From Cryomorphaceae bacterium 1068 (lineage in GTDB: Bacteria; Bacteroidota; Bacteroidia; Flavobacteriales_D; Cryomorphaceae), in assembly GCA_027214385.1 (NCBI GenBank), contig JAPVXR010000007.1, positions 124,001-188,000 on the forward strand: DNA of 64,000 nucleotides. The letters run 5' to 3'. Shown here piece by piece: positions 18,984 to 28,174 of the stretch. Positions within the stretch are counted from its first letter, which is position 1. Each line of letters begins with the position of its first letter. Under the pieces are notes generated by a model. That model was not told the DNA's origin, made no database searches, and saw only the letters and a program-made list of their open reading frames with translations. A program made the position numbers and the translations under genes.

Positions 18984-19117
18984 AACCTTAGTTGCATAGG
19001 GATAGCATAGGGACTGAATAGGAGTTAGTATACTTGAGCACAGTAGATGAACTTGAAAAAAAAGAAGACTTGAGGTTGAGTTAACACGCAACAGCGCGTC
19101 AGTTTTGCTTTGATGGT

Positions 19118-21148
19118 TCACTCCGCATTCCGCACCATATACATCACTCCCTCTTCCACAAAGGGCTTCCCGCCGCCATCTCTAAAGCTGATAATGTAGC
19201 GGTAGTAATCTTCGGGCACAACGCTGCCTGAATAGGTGCCGTCCCAACCCGTCTCGATATCCGATGTCTCGAAAAGGAGTTCGCCCCACTTATTGTAAAT
19301 CTCCATGCGGTAAGTCTCAAAGTCAATGAAACCAAGAACAGGCTTAAACTGATCGTTGAAACCTTCGTAAACCATAGCCGAAGGAACCCAAACCAACGGC
19401 TCTTGAGTCACACAGGAAAGATTAGAGAACGATACTGCTCCGGGGCCGTATTGATTGGTGCTTTCTACCGCTTGAATGCGGTAGCAAAACCTGCCTTGGT
19501 TGGTCAGGAATTGCTCGACATCTTCAGACCATTCGGTGGTATTGGGATCGGTCACATCATAGAACGCGGGCTCCTCATCTCCCAATCCGCGGAGGATTTG
19601 GTATTCAACGACCGCTCCGTCCCAAACTCCGTACTTGGTCCAATTGAGCCTGTTCACCAAATTGCTTTTATTCGTTCTGGTTTCTAAGACGATGTTTGAA
19701 CCTTCGTTCGAATCGCCGATCACCTCACCGCATCCGTCAATGGCTTTCCAGTAATACGTGTAGACGAGTTCATTTGCGCGGACATCAGAGTCGATATAAG
19801 TGATGGTATCCTCTCCAGGTATGGCAGCAAAGAGCCCGACAAAATTGTAATTACCCTCCTCCTCCTTTTTGAACAACTCATAGGTTGTACCCACCCCTGT
19901 GGTATCCTGATAAAGATTTACCTCCACTTGTCCTTCTAAATTGGTGGAAACCGAGCTCAGATAATGAAAGTCAATTATGGGAGGATACTCAGTGAATACA
20001 AGAACCCCATTAGACGTTGACGGCTGTTGGAGGCCACTTGAGATAGCCTTGATGTAAAATCGATACTCTAAATTTGGATCGACGTCGACATTGGATATAA
20101 AGCCATCGGGTCCCGCGGTGGCTAGAAGGATATCCGTTCCGTCAGCCAGAATCGCGCGTATCTCATACCCTGACAAATCATCTCCCCAACCTTCGTAGGG
20201 CGTCCAGTCGATGGTTGCGAAATTACTACAGTCCAAGAAGGTCACATTCACTTCCATGGTGGTATGGGGTTGATCAAAACTGTTTTCGTTTCCACAAGTA
20301 TCCAAAGCCAATACCACCCAGGTGACAGGGTCGCTGGATGCAGAAAGATTCAAGGTATAGCTTTGATTGTCTCCCGGTATTGAATCAATTTCGGTGAATA
20401 TATTGTTGGGGATATCAGCATCTTGAATGATGTAGCCAGCGATGTCGGGCGCAGAAGAAGGAGGCCAATAAATAGTTACTTCTCCTGTAACGGGATCTAC
20501 ACTTATGGTTTCAACAACCGGTGCAGGAGGCCCCACATCGTCTTCGAATTCGCTCGATACTTCTTGGGAAGACATAGAGCAAGCACCTTGCTGGTACCTC
20601 ACCCGATAAGTGAATTCTGTCAATTCACATACGCTGTAGAGCGTATCGCGATAAAGGTCAGACGAGGGCGGAAGAGTAGCTATTGCTATAAAAGAAGCTC
20701 CCGCTTCGCTTCTTTCAATGATAAACTCACCCCCTAGAGGCATAGGGTCAAATGGAAAATTCCACTCGAGCTGTGCTACGGATGATGCGCCGGTAGGAAT
20801 CAATTCTAAGAAGATCGTACTAATGGTATCTGCCGGAATACTGCCAGGCAAATCCCGATCTATCACATAGTATCGAATGCTATTCAAGTTGGCTCCCGCA
20901 CCAACATCGTTGAAAGTCAAATCGGGAAATCCTACTGTTGGAGCCAAAGGCCCTGTAAAACCTACACCCTGATCTCTGTATATCTCATATACCGTGCCTG
21001 GTGCGGCATCACTATATACCCACGAAAGCTGAACTCCTCCCGCTCCGTTCACATCGGCGCACAAGGAGGTCGGTTGGCTTTGCGCCAATGATAAAAGCGG
21101 CAACCAACAAGTCAATAAAATCAAGTATGTCAGGAGTCCCAACCTCAT
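19118..21148 (-). CDS. Secreted protein with T9SS type B (gliding-associated) C-terminal domain
   Basis: A large exported surface protein of 676 residues. The start is set at the ATG at 21148 (MRLGLLTYLILLTCWLPLLS signal peptide), because a -7 promoter box lies between this ATG and the alternative ATG at 21163. The body consists of about six Fn3-like repeats (e.g. GVQLSWVYSD, TVYEIYRDQG, GYIIQDAD, AIDTCG-type turns). The C-terminal ~85 residues form the CHU_C/TIGR04131 type B sorting domain: WVPSAMVYEGFNDQFKP, YRMEIYNKWGELLFET and GWDGTYSGSVVPEDYYRY. Type B cargo is secreted by the T9SS, as is SprB. It probably functions as an adhesin; the ligand is unknown. Confidence 0.85.
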   Translation of the reverse strand: MRLGLLTYLILLTCWLPLLSLAQSQPTSLCADVNGAGGVQLSWVYSDAAPGTVYEIYRDQGVGFTGPLAPTVGFPDLTFNDVGAGANLNSIRYYVIDRDLPGSIPADTISTIFLELIPTGASSVAQLEWNFPFDPMPLGGEFIIERSEAGASFIAIATLPPSSDLYRDTLYSVCELTEFTYRVRYQQGACSMSSQEVSSEFEDDVGPPAPVVETISVDPVTGEVTIYWPPSSAPDIAGYIIQDADIPNNIFTEIDSIPGDNQSYTLNLSASSDPVTWVVLALDTCGNENSFDQPHTTMEVNVTFLDCSNFATIDWTPYEGWGDDLSGYEIRAILADGTDILLATAGPDGFISNVDVDPNLEYRFYIKAISSGLQQPSTSNGVLVFTEYPPIIDFHYLSSVSTNLEGQVEVNLYQDTTGVGTTYELFKKEEEGNYNFVGLFAAIPGEDTITYIDSDVRANELVYTYYWKAIDGCGEVIGDSNEGSNIVLETRTNKSNLVNRLNWTKYGVWDGAVVEYQILRGLGDEEPAFYDVTDPNTTEWSEDVEQFLTNQGRFCYRIQAVESTNQYGPGAVSFSNLSCVTQEPLVWVPSAMVYEGFNDQFKPVLGFIDFETYRMEIYNKWGELLFETSDIETGWDGTYSGSVVPEDYYRYIISFRDGGGKPFVEEGVMYMVRNAE

Positions 21149-21152
21149 CCGG

Positions 21153-21160
21153 CAAAGATA
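21153..21160 (-). promoter_or_regulatory. -7 box 4 bases before the ATG of the T9SS type B gene
   Basis: TATCTTTG on the - strand is a perfect TAnnTTTG match, ending 4 bases upstream of the ATG at 21148. Transcription would begin at or next to the start codon, so the mRNA may be leaderless. No -33 TTG is seen at the usual spacing. Confidence 0.55.
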
Positions 21161-21211
21161 CATCGTTTAAGCAACGTCATAAACCTTTCATTATTTTGAC
21201 GTTGCAACCAA

Positions 21212-22501
21212 TTAATCGTTGTCGGAAAAGCCTTCACCGACAATAGCAATGGTGAATTTTTCCGGATCAAAATACTTTTGAGCAACCATTAGAATATCAG
21301 CAGGTGATATCGCGTAGATCTTCTTTAAAAATTGCTCATAATATGACTGTGACAATCCATGCATGAGCATGGTGTTCAACAAAGACGCTTGACTAAAGGT
21401 TCCGTCAAAACTCCTCAACAAACCTCCTGCAGTATAATTCTTTACCAATTCGAGCTCTTCAACGGGCACAGACTCGTTGCGCAATCGATTCACCTCATAA
21501 TGAATCTCTTTTAGCGTAGCATCGGTGTGTTTTGCTCCCACTTGAGTGGAAATGACGACGTAAGCCAAATCCTTCAATTGGTTGATGCTCGACCCGATTC
21601 CGTAAGTGTATCCTTTGTCTTCTCGAATATTTTGCATGAGTCGAGAACCGAAGTAGCCACCCAGAATAGTATTGGCGATGTAGAAAGCGGGATAATCCTC
21701 GTTATGTCTGGCAATAGCCGGAAAGCCAACACGAATGGCACTTTGCAATGCGCCATCTTTTCGAACGAATTTCACTTCCTGCTTAGGACTGAAGTTACCA
21801 ACGGCCTTGCTAAAGACATTACCCTCGCCAGCTTTAAGGGCCTGCTTGAGTAGAGCAATCGCTTTATTTACATCACCACCGCTGATGAAAATTCGGGCAT
21901 CTTTCAATCGATAATTCTCATTGTGGAAAGCCTCCAGATCAGTCTGATCAATTTTATCAAAATCTTCGGGAGCAAATCGTTCTGCGTATTTTGAATCACC
22001 AAAAAACAGCTCGCTAAAAACCAGCCGACAGATGATCTCCACCTTTTCCAGATTGACTTTGAGGCTAGCTTTTGTTCTTCGTTTATAGCTTTCAAATTCC
22101 TTTTCAGGAAAAGCAGGTTTCTGAATAATAGCGACAAAGATGGGTATGAGTTCTTCCAGATTCGACTTGAGACAAACCAGTGTGACAGAAGCTAAGTCCT
22201 TCCCAACTCCCGTTTGAATTTTGGCTCCATAGTAGTCTTTTAATTCGCTGATTTGATTGGCTGAATACTCACCCGCTCCTTCGGTCAACATGGAAGAAGT
22301 AGCTGTGGCCAGAAGTGGTTTCAGCTCCTCTCCTGAACCTGCTGGAAAAACAACTTCTATCTTGTTCAGCTCCTCCGCTTCATCTTCCACCACGAAAACA
22401 GGAGTCCCGTTTATCTGATCTCGTGGCTCAAGAGATGGAACCGAAAGTTCCTTCACTTTCTCAATAGCGGGTGCAGTCGTCCTATCCATTTCTCTTTTCA
22501 T
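21212..22501 (-). CDS. M16 family peptidase-like protein, non-catalytic partner
   Basis: A 429-residue pitrilysin/insulinase-fold protein. It lacks the HxxEH zinc motif: the equivalent region reads SSMLTEGAGEYSANQ. It retains the C-terminal substrate-binding signature REDKGYTYGIGSS of the RY-type subunit. In two-chain bacterial M16B peptidases, one chain carries zinc and the other the RY pair, so this is the second subunit of the enzyme encoded directly upstream at 22482-23720, with which it overlaps by 20 bases. No signal peptide is visible, suggesting a cytoplasmic enzyme that degrades peptides. Confidence 0.88.
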   Translation of the reverse strand: MKREMDRTTAPAIEKVKELSVPSLEPRDQINGTPVFVVEDEAEELNKIEVVFPAGSGEELKPLLATATSSMLTEGAGEYSANQISELKDYYGAKIQTGVGKDLASVTLVCLKSNLEELIPIFVAIIQKPAFPEKEFESYKRRTKASLKVNLEKVEIICRLVFSELFFGDSKYAERFAPEDFDKIDQTDLEAFHNENYRLKDARIFISGGDVNKAIALLKQALKAGEGNVFSKAVGNFSPKQEVKFVRKDGALQSAIRVGFPAIARHNEDYPAFYIANTILGGYFGSRLMQNIREDKGYTYGIGSSINQLKDLAYVVISTQVGAKHTDATLKEIHYEVNRLRNESVPVEELELVKNYTAGGLLRSFDGTFSQASLLNTMLMHGLSQSYYEQFLKKIYAISPADILMVAQKYFDPEKFTIAIVGEGFSDND

Positions 22502-23720
22502 ACCTCAATTCGTTTACACCTCTTTCTATTAGTTTCTTAGCCATGGCCTGCACGTCTTCAGCTGATACTTTCATGTAGTTATCCTGAAAACTGTTTATCG
22601 CCGAAGCATCTCCCAACATTTCATAGTAGCTCAAATTCATCGCTTTCGAGAGGGCACCGGTTTCTGAGAGGGCTTTTTGAGCCAGCACCTTGTTTTTGAC
22701 CTTGGTGAGCTCTCGTTCAGAAGGCGGATCTTTAGCCAACTGTGCCAGCTGATCAAGGACGGCTTCTCTTGCTTCATTATGGTCAACTCCCTCGCTGAGC
22801 ATTCCCGAAACCACCAGAAGACCTTGATCGATACTTCCCGTTATATAAGCTGAAACCTGCGTAAAAATCTCCTTTTCCACAATCAGCTTTCGATACAAAC
22901 GGGATGACTTTCCATTTCCCAAAACATCACTCAAGAGATCGAATTTGTAGTAATCCATCTCTCTTCGATTACTCATAAGCCAAGCCATATAAATGGCTCC
23001 CTGAGGCACATCCCTGATCAGTACTTCGCATTCATCCTCCGCTTTTATTGCCTCCGTCGGGTAGCTACCATTCACACTATTCCCGGAAGGAATGTCCCCA
23101 TACCAATGGTTGACCCTATCGAGGATGAGTTCTGAATCCACATTACCAGCGATTGTCAGAATGGCATTTGATGGAGAGTAATACCGATTATAGAAACTCT
23201 TCACATCATCCATAGTGGCCTCTTCGATGTGAGCTATACTTTTACCGATTGTAGCCCACTGATAGGGATGAACTTTGTAAGCCATTGGCCGCAGCGTCAA
23301 CCACAACTCGCCGTAAGGTTGATTAAGGTAGCGCTGCGTGAATTCTTCGATCACCACTTTTCTTTGTACTTCCAAGCCTTCGGGCGAAAAGCCCAACTCC
23401 AGCATTCGGTCTGACTCCAGCCAAAGTGCCGTATCCAAGTTTTCCTTTGGGAGAGTCACGTAATAGTTGGTAAAGTCATTGTTGGTGAAAGCATTGTTTT
23501 GCCCTCCGGCCCGTTGCAGTGGTGTATCAAAATCAGCCACATTCTTGCTTCCGCTGAACATTAAGTGTTCGAATAGGTGGGCGAATCCCGTTTTGTCCGG
23601 ATTTTCATCACGAGCTCCCACCTTGTATAGGGTATTAACCGAAACAATCGGCGTATTCCGGTCTTTATGTACAATTAAGGTCAAGCCATTTTCCAAGACA
23701 AACCTTTCATATTCTATCAT
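22482..23720 (-). CDS. M16 family zinc metallopeptidase, catalytic subunit
   Basis: A 412-residue M16B peptidase. The inverted zinc motif HLFEH is at residues 48-52 within GFAHLFEHLMFSGSKN, and the distal glutamate lies in the segment RKVVIEEFTQRY. The N-terminus (RFVLENGLTLIVHKD) starts directly in the peptidase domain with no signal peptide. It pairs with the downstream non-catalytic M16 gene (20-base overlap) and follows the flavin oxidoreductase gene with a 4-base overlap, so the three genes form one operon. The expected role is degradation of peptides, including possibly processed targeting peptides; the substrate is unknown. Confidence 0.93.
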   Translation of the reverse strand: MIEYERFVLENGLTLIVHKDRNTPIVSVNTLYKVGARDENPDKTGFAHLFEHLMFSGSKNVADFDTPLQRAGGQNNAFTNNDFTNYYVTLPKENLDTALWLESDRMLELGFSPEGLEVQRKVVIEEFTQRYLNQPYGELWLTLRPMAYKVHPYQWATIGKSIAHIEEATMDDVKSFYNRYYSPSNAILTIAGNVDSELILDRVNHWYGDIPSGNSVNGSYPTEAIKAEDECEVLIRDVPQGAIYMAWLMSNRREMDYYKFDLLSDVLGNGKSSRLYRKLIVEKEIFTQVSAYITGSIDQGLLVVSGMLSEGVDHNEAREAVLDQLAQLAKDPPSERELTKVKNKVLAQKALSETGALSKAMNLSYYEMLGDASAINSFQDNYMKVSAEDVQAMAKKLIERGVNELRYEKRNG

Positions 23721-24664
23721 AAGCTCACTGATCTTGAGTACATCAATTCTCTCGTTTCTTCGTATTCTGAAATGATCTCTTCCAGTATTTTGGCTACCGG
23801 CTTAACTTCGTGAATTCCCGCGGAAACCTGCCCGATTTCCAATTCTCCATTTACCAAATCTCCTTCAAACATTCCTCTTTTGGCTCTTCCACGACCTAAA
23901 AGCGTTCTCAGCTCTTCGGTAGCAGCTCCTCGCTCATAGGCCTCAGAAATAGCCGTATAAAAACCATTTCTAATCAACCTGACAGGCGCTAGTTCTTTAA
24001 GCGTAAGAACAGTATCACCCTCCTTAGCATCAATTACTTGTTGCTTAAATAACTCATGTGCAGAACTTTCACTAGAGGCGACAAACCTACTACCGATCTG
24101 AACGCCATCGGCGCCCAGAGCTAGAGCTGCAAACATGGATTTGCCGGAAGATATTCCACCTGCGGCTGCGACTGGAATGTTTACAGCCTCGCAAACTTGG
24201 GGCACCAAACAGAGCGTGGTAGTCTCCTCGCGACCATTGTGGCCTCCCGCTTCAAACCCTTCGGCAATGACTGCATCAACTCCTGCATCTTGGGCCTTCA
24301 CAGCAAACTTTGAACTGCTCACAACATGTAGCACGGTTATTCCTTCCTTTTTTAATATTTCGGTGTACTTCCCGGGGTTTCCCGCCGAAGTAATAACGGT
24401 TTTCACCCCGTTGGAAAGAATCACTTCAAAATGCTTTTCAATATCAGGATAAAGCAATGGCACATTTACGGCAAAGGGATTTTGAGTGGCAGCTTTGCAT
24501 TTCTTGATGTGCTGATCCAGGACATCAGGATACATAGAACCCGAACCAAGGACTCCAAGCATTCCGGCATTGGCAGAAGCCGATGCCAATTCCCACCCAC
24601 TGCACCAAACCATTCCCGCTTGAATTATCGGGTATTTGATCTTCAGTAATTGTGAAATTTTCAT
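23717..24664 (-). CDS. Nitronate monooxygenase / FabK-like FMN-dependent oxidoreductase
   Basis: A 315-residue TIM-barrel flavoprotein of the 2-nitropropane dioxygenase family. Visible motifs are the N-terminal YPIIQAGMVWCSG, the conserved histidine in EGFEAGGHNGRE near residue 143, and the FMN phosphate-binding AAGGISSGKSM and GADGVQIGSRF. The family oxidises nitronates with FMN and oxygen; close relatives include the enoyl-ACP reductase FabK, and sequence alone does not separate these well. It is the first gene of the operon with the M16 peptidase pair (ATGA-type 4-base overlap), a pairing that does not by itself explain its substrate. Confidence 0.85.
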   Translation of the reverse strand: MKISQLLKIKYPIIQAGMVWCSGWELASASANAGMLGVLGSGSMYPDVLDQHIKKCKAATQNPFAVNVPLLYPDIEKHFEVILSNGVKTVITSAGNPGKYTEILKKEGITVLHVVSSSKFAVKAQDAGVDAVIAEGFEAGGHNGREETTTLCLVPQVCEAVNIPVAAAGGISSGKSMFAALALGADGVQIGSRFVASSESSAHELFKQQVIDAKEGDTVLTLKELAPVRLIRNGFYTAISEAYERGAATEELRTLLGRGRAKRGMFEGDLVNGELEIGQVSAGIHEVKPVAKILEEIISEYEETRELMYSRSVSL

Positions 24665-24771
24665 AGGTAAAACGTGGTTCTGCGAAGAACGTAAAAATTC
24701 GAAGAGAAGAACCCTCTACGAGGCTCTCTTAAAAGGAAATTGAAAACTATTTTCTATTGCATCCATTCTTC

Positions 24772-24779
24772 TATCTTTG
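24772..24779 (+). promoter_or_regulatory. -7 box 5 bases before the PorG-like ATG
   Basis: TATCTTTG matches TAnnTTTG exactly and ends 5 bases before the ATG at 24785. It supports that ATG over the upstream TTG at 24740 and implies a near-leaderless mRNA. Confidence 0.55.
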
Positions 24780-24784
24780 CGCTT

Positions 24785-25744
24785 ATGCTCAGCCCCCGCA
24801 TATTATGTTTTGTAATCCTTTTGGGAATAGCTGCACCTGCGTCGGCCCAATACCAGTGGGACTTTGGTGTGGGTGTCGGTTTTTCCAATTACCTCGGCGA
24901 GATAGGTGGAGAGGAGGAGACACGGAGAGATTTCATTTTTGACATGAAATTGAACCGCACCCAATATGTTTTCGGAGGTTTTGCTCGATACAAGTTTTCG
25001 CCTACATTTTCATTCAATTTAGGAGCCAACTACGGACGTATCCGAGCGAATGACTACAACTCCAAAAACCCTGCACGAGTAGCGAGAAACCTAAGCTTCA
25101 GAAACAACATCTTTGAAGTAAGCGGTCGAGCGGAGATCACCTTGTTTTACGACAACGATGTGAGCGGAAAAGGTTATTACAATCCCGATTTTAAAATTTA
25201 TGCTTTTCTAGGGGCGGGTGTCATGCACCACAATCCAAAGGTGGTATACTACGGTGATTTGGAAGAATTCAATGGAGAGCTTGTTGAATTACAACCGCTT
25301 CAAACCGAAGGAGAGGACTATAGCCGGTGGCAGTTCACCCTTCCTGCAGGTTTGGGGCTATATTTTACTCATAATAAGGTGCATCGTTTCGGCTGGGAAA
25401 TTGGCTACCGTACTACCTTCACAGACTACATAGACGACACGAGTACCGAGTATGCGAGCTTTGATGACCAAAATAGTCTCGCTGCCCAATTGTCCAATCG
25501 CACTACTCCTGAAGCTTTAGCTACTGCAGCTGAGTATGCTGAAGAATTTGGACTAGATGTTCCGAATGCGGAAAGTTTTGCCCCCGGAGAGAAGCGAGGT
25601 GACCCAACCAACAATGATGGGTATCTCTTCACTCAATTCACTTACTCTTATGTTCTCAAGGGAAGGAGTAGTTTCTACAAAAAGCGGTACAACTGGATCA
25701 AGCGCAAGTCGAGAAAACGACGTAAGTCCAGAGCTAAGTTTTAG
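24785..25744 (+). CDS. PorG/DUF6089-like outer-membrane protein
   Basis: A 319-residue predicted outer-membrane barrel. The ATG at 24785 yields the signal peptide MLSPRILCFVILLGIAAPAS; the TTG at 24740 would spoil it and lies upstream of the -7 box. The mature N-terminus (WDFGVGVGFSNYLGEIGG) is the hallmark start of DUF6089 proteins, which include the T9SS component PorG. Barrel strands continue to YLFTQFTYSYVLKGR. The C-terminus is strongly basic (KKRYNWIKRKSRKRRK). A T9SS role fits the two T9SS cargo genes in the window. However, PorG-like paralogues are common in Bacteroidota, so this is family level only. The 3' end overlaps the convergent GT2 gene by 11 bases. Confidence 0.75.
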   Translation: MLSPRILCFVILLGIAAPASAQYQWDFGVGVGFSNYLGEIGGEEETRRDFIFDMKLNRTQYVFGGFARYKFSPTFSFNLGANYGRIRANDYNSKNPARVARNLSFRNNIFEVSGRAEITLFYDNDVSGKGYYNPDFKIYAFLGAGVMHHNPKVVYYGDLEEFNGELVELQPLQTEGEDYSRWQFTLPAGLGLYFTHNKVHRFGWEIGYRTTFTDYIDDTSTEYASFDDQNSLAAQLSNRTTPEALATAAEYAEEFGLDVPNAESFAPGEKRGDPTNNDGYLFTQFTYSYVLKGRSSFYKKRYNWIKRKSRKRRKSRAKF

Positions 25745-26489
25745 TAATCAGGAATTGACTGATTTTTCTGAAAGGCTTTTTGATAAAGGTGAACGTCTCA
25801 GGTTTCACCCCGTTTAAATCCCAGGCAAGTCTATCTTCCTTATTGGCTCTAATTCTGTTTTGCAAACTGAGATTACTCTGCCCACCTCTTTTCATTTTCA
25901 CCATAACTTCGGGCATGTAAGTAGTAGAAATCTTTTCCTTGTACAGCACTCTAACCATAAATTCGTAATCGGCACTTGTGGTGAGGTCTGTGTTGAAAAG
26001 TCCATATTTATCATAGACTTCTTTCTTGACGAAAAAAGTGGGATGTGGAACCATCCAACCCTTCAAGAAGAAAGAGCGAACAAACTTCCCTGCCTTCCAT
26101 CGACGAACCACATTTCCAGCTCTGATGCGATCTACATAGTGTAAATCACCATAAAGAGAATCCGTTTTTGACGCTTTAAGCTGAGAAACTACTTTTTCGA
26201 TAATCGTATCGGAAGCGTAAGTATCGTCTGCATTTAAGATCGCAATGACATCGCCTGTTGCCATTTTGATGCCTTTATTCATGGCAAAATAAATACCCTC
26301 GTCAGGTTCAGATACGACTTGATCAATTTTATCGCGGTATTTGTCAATAATCTCGAGTGAGCCATCATTGGATGCTCCGTCAATCACAATGTATTCCAGA
26401 TCACTGTATGTCTGACCAATCACTGAAAGTATAGTATCTTCCAGTGTATCAACGGCATTGTACGATATGGTAATTACACTAACCTTCAA
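25734..26489 (-). CDS. Glycosyltransferase family 2
   Basis: Starting at the TTG at 26489 gives MKVSVITISYNAVDTLEDTI, the canonical GT2 N-terminus, and a normal 252-residue WcaA-type length. The longer frame adds about 44 residues that merely read through the upstream gene. The GT-A fold is shown by YIVIDGASNDGS and the metal-binding region ILNADDTY, with ADYEFMVR as the acceptor-side motif. It is the last gene of the 20-gene glycan operon and overlaps the acetyltransferase gene by 11 bases. It transfers a sugar from an NDP-sugar to a glycan intermediate; donor and acceptor are unknown. Confidence 0.9.
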   Translation of the reverse strand: MKVSVITISYNAVDTLEDTILSVIGQTYSDLEYIVIDGASNDGSLEIIDKYRDKIDQVVSEPDEGIYFAMNKGIKMATGDVIAILNADDTYASDTIIEKVVSQLKASKTDSLYGDLHYVDRIRAGNVVRRWKAGKFVRSFFLKGWMVPHPTFFVKKEVYDKYGLFNTDLTTSADYEFMVRVLYKEKISTTYMPEVMVKMKRGGQSNLSLQNRIRANKEDRLAWDLNGVKPETFTFIKKPFRKISQFLITKT

Positions 26490-27033
26490 GGATTTCTCTT
26501 GATTTAATTTCCTTCGCAGGATTGCCTGAATATACGGAATAAGAATTGAGATTCGATGTAGCAATGCTACCAACTGATAGGACAGAGTGTGAATAACATG
26601 TAATTCCGGGGCAAACCACACTTTTTGCTCCTATCCAAACTCCTTTTTCCAAGATGATTGGCTTTGCCATCAAATCAAAACGTGACTTTTTATAATCGTG
26701 ATTTCCCGTCAACAGCATAGCGCCTTGAGATATACAAGCGTTGGAGCCTATCGAAACACTGACCAAATTATCTATCCAAACCATCTCACCGATCCATGAA
26801 TGATCCCCTATAGCTAGGAACCATGGGTACTTTATAGCTACTGAAGGCTTTAGGACAACCCCTTGACCAATTCTCGCTCCAAAGAGTCGCAAAAGTACTA
26901 CCTTAAATCCTGAAGGCCATGGAAAAGCTGTTCTAAAAAAAAATAAAGAGACGAGATACCACAAAACTCGCTTGACCGCAGAACCCGGTCGATATTCTTT
27001 GTTGGTGAAAGAGCTAAGATCTGTTTCGATCAT
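26479..27033 (-). CDS. WcaF-like hexapeptide acetyltransferase
   Basis: A 184-residue left-handed beta-helix O-acetyltransferase, starting at the ATG at 27033 (MIETDLSSFTNKEYRPGS). The N-terminal RVLWYLVSLFFFRTAFPWPS and later GNHDYKKSRFD, ILEKGVWIGAKSVVCPGIT match the WcaF type found in colanic acid loci. The active-site histidine is expected in the GNHDY segment. It probably acetylates a sugar on the glycan precursor using acetyl-CoA. It overlaps the preceding GT4 gene by 20 bases and the following GT2 gene by 11. Confidence 0.9.
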   Translation of the reverse strand: MIETDLSSFTNKEYRPGSAVKRVLWYLVSLFFFRTAFPWPSGFKVVLLRLFGARIGQGVVLKPSVAIKYPWFLAIGDHSWIGEMVWIDNLVSVSIGSNACISQGAMLLTGNHDYKKSRFDLMAKPIILEKGVWIGAKSVVCPGITCYSHSVLSVGSIATSNLNSYSVYSGNPAKEIKSREILEG

Positions 27034-28174
27034 GGAATAAATTCTGGTAAGCCATATGCAATTTATCAAGATTTATTAATGCTGCGGCATTGACCTCAAT
27101 ATTTTTATACTGCAACTTGTATTCCTCATCGGCCATCTTTCCAAGCTTATTCAGAAGAACTGTAAACTCCTCCCTGACAAGGGTCAGATCATAACCCATT
27201 TGATTTTCAACCAATTCGCGCCAGGGAGTTTGGTCAGAAATAACGACTGGAACGCCTGTCAACAAAGCTTCTACTATGGCGTGGCCGTAGTTCTCACCAG
27301 CAGTAGGAAGAAAGAAAAAATCAGCTTTTGCAGCAACGCCGGGAATATCCTTACCCGGCATTGCACCCAGGAATCTCACTTCCACATTATCGGGCAAAGT
27401 TTCTATGATCTTTTTACACCGATTCAAATAACTCTGATCATAAACAGATCCGATCATTTGGAAACTCACGGATATTTCGCTGTCAACGTGCTTTAAGCAC
27501 TCCAGTGCAAAATGGATGTTCTTTTCAGGAGCGATACGAGCAACGGTGTAAAGGCTAAGTCTATTTTTCTCCTTGGTATGAGATGATCCGGGACTGTCAA
27601 GGCTTTGGTTCCCCGGAATATTTGCAACAATTTCAATAGGAACTTTCCCAAACCACGTTGAGATCTGCTCGGACTCAACAGAATTGGTCGCATGGAATTT
27701 CACCCCGGAAAAAAGTCCAAATAACTTCGATAGTCTCAGAAAGGTTTTTTTCTTAAATGACTTGATTCCCATAGCAGCAGGGGCCAACATTCCTCTGGGC
27801 GCTATCACTACTTTAGTGGACTGATTTCGCAGGGCGATAAGCGGAAAGATGGTGAATGCTTTGCTGAACATACCGTTCAAAAAAGCCATTTGAGCCTTCA
27901 CTTCTCTAATAATCTTTTTGATATTACTTAGGTCCTGCTTATCGGGGGATAAGTACATCACTTGGGCTTTTCCCACTTGGACCCATTCATTCAGCTTTAC
28001 ACCGCTGTACGACTCATTTTCCAAGTAGTCTCTATCGCTGCACACAACTTTAAAGTCGAATTCATCACCCAGTAGTTCGACGATGTTAGCACAAGAGGTA
28101 ATCGGCCCACCTGCCTTGTATCCAGGCAGGTACCAATCGCTAAAAATGAGAATGGTTCGATTATCAGATTTCAT
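27014..28174 (-). CDS. Glycosyltransferase family 4
   Basis: The ATG at 28174 gives MKSDNRTILIFSDWYLPGYK and a 386-residue GT-B enzyme. The C-terminal Glycos_transf_1 domain shows TVARIAPEKNIHFALECL near residue 200 and the E-x7-E region FFLPTAGENYGHAIVEALLT, with PVVISDQTPW. The acceptor-side N-terminal domain is typical of WcaI-like or WbuB-like enzymes (KAGGPITSCANIVELL). It overlaps asnB by 11 bases. Donor sugar unknown. Confidence 0.9.
   Translation of the reverse strand: MKSDNRTILIFSDWYLPGYKAGGPITSCANIVELLGDEFDFKVVCSDRDYLENESYSGVKLNEWVQVGKAQVMYLSPDKQDLSNIKKIIREVKAQMAFLNGMFSKAFTIFPLIALRNQSTKVVIAPRGMLAPAAMGIKSFKKKTFLRLSKLFGLFSGVKFHATNSVESEQISTWFGKVPIEIVANIPGNQSLDSPGSSHTKEKNRLSLYTVARIAPEKNIHFALECLKHVDSEISVSFQMIGSVYDQSYLNRCKKIIETLPDNVEVRFLGAMPGKDIPGVAAKADFFFLPTAGENYGHAIVEALLTGVPVVISDQTPWRELVENQMGYDLTLVREEFTVLLNKLGKMADEEYKLQYKNIEVNAAALINLDKLHMAYQNLFHDRNRS

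Larger units (their letters stand above)
18793..19117. other. 325-base gap upstream of guaB with phased repeats
   Basis: No convincing gene lies here. A 78-codon frame on the - strand (18885-19121) has no family resemblance or signal and overlaps the end of the next gene. The gap holds the guaB -7 box and the TGTCC repeat array (18906-18983). A poly-A run follows around 19053. Confidence 0.7.

Noticed and set aside
18885-19121. 78-codon open frame on the - strand between guaB and the T9SS type B gene
   Set aside because: No signal, family resemblance or promoter; it overlaps the T9SS gene stop and covers the TGTCC repeat array.
26490-26621. 44-residue N-terminal extension of the last GT2 gene
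   Set aside because: It lies inside the acetyltransferase gene; the GT2 fold starts at the TTG at 26489.
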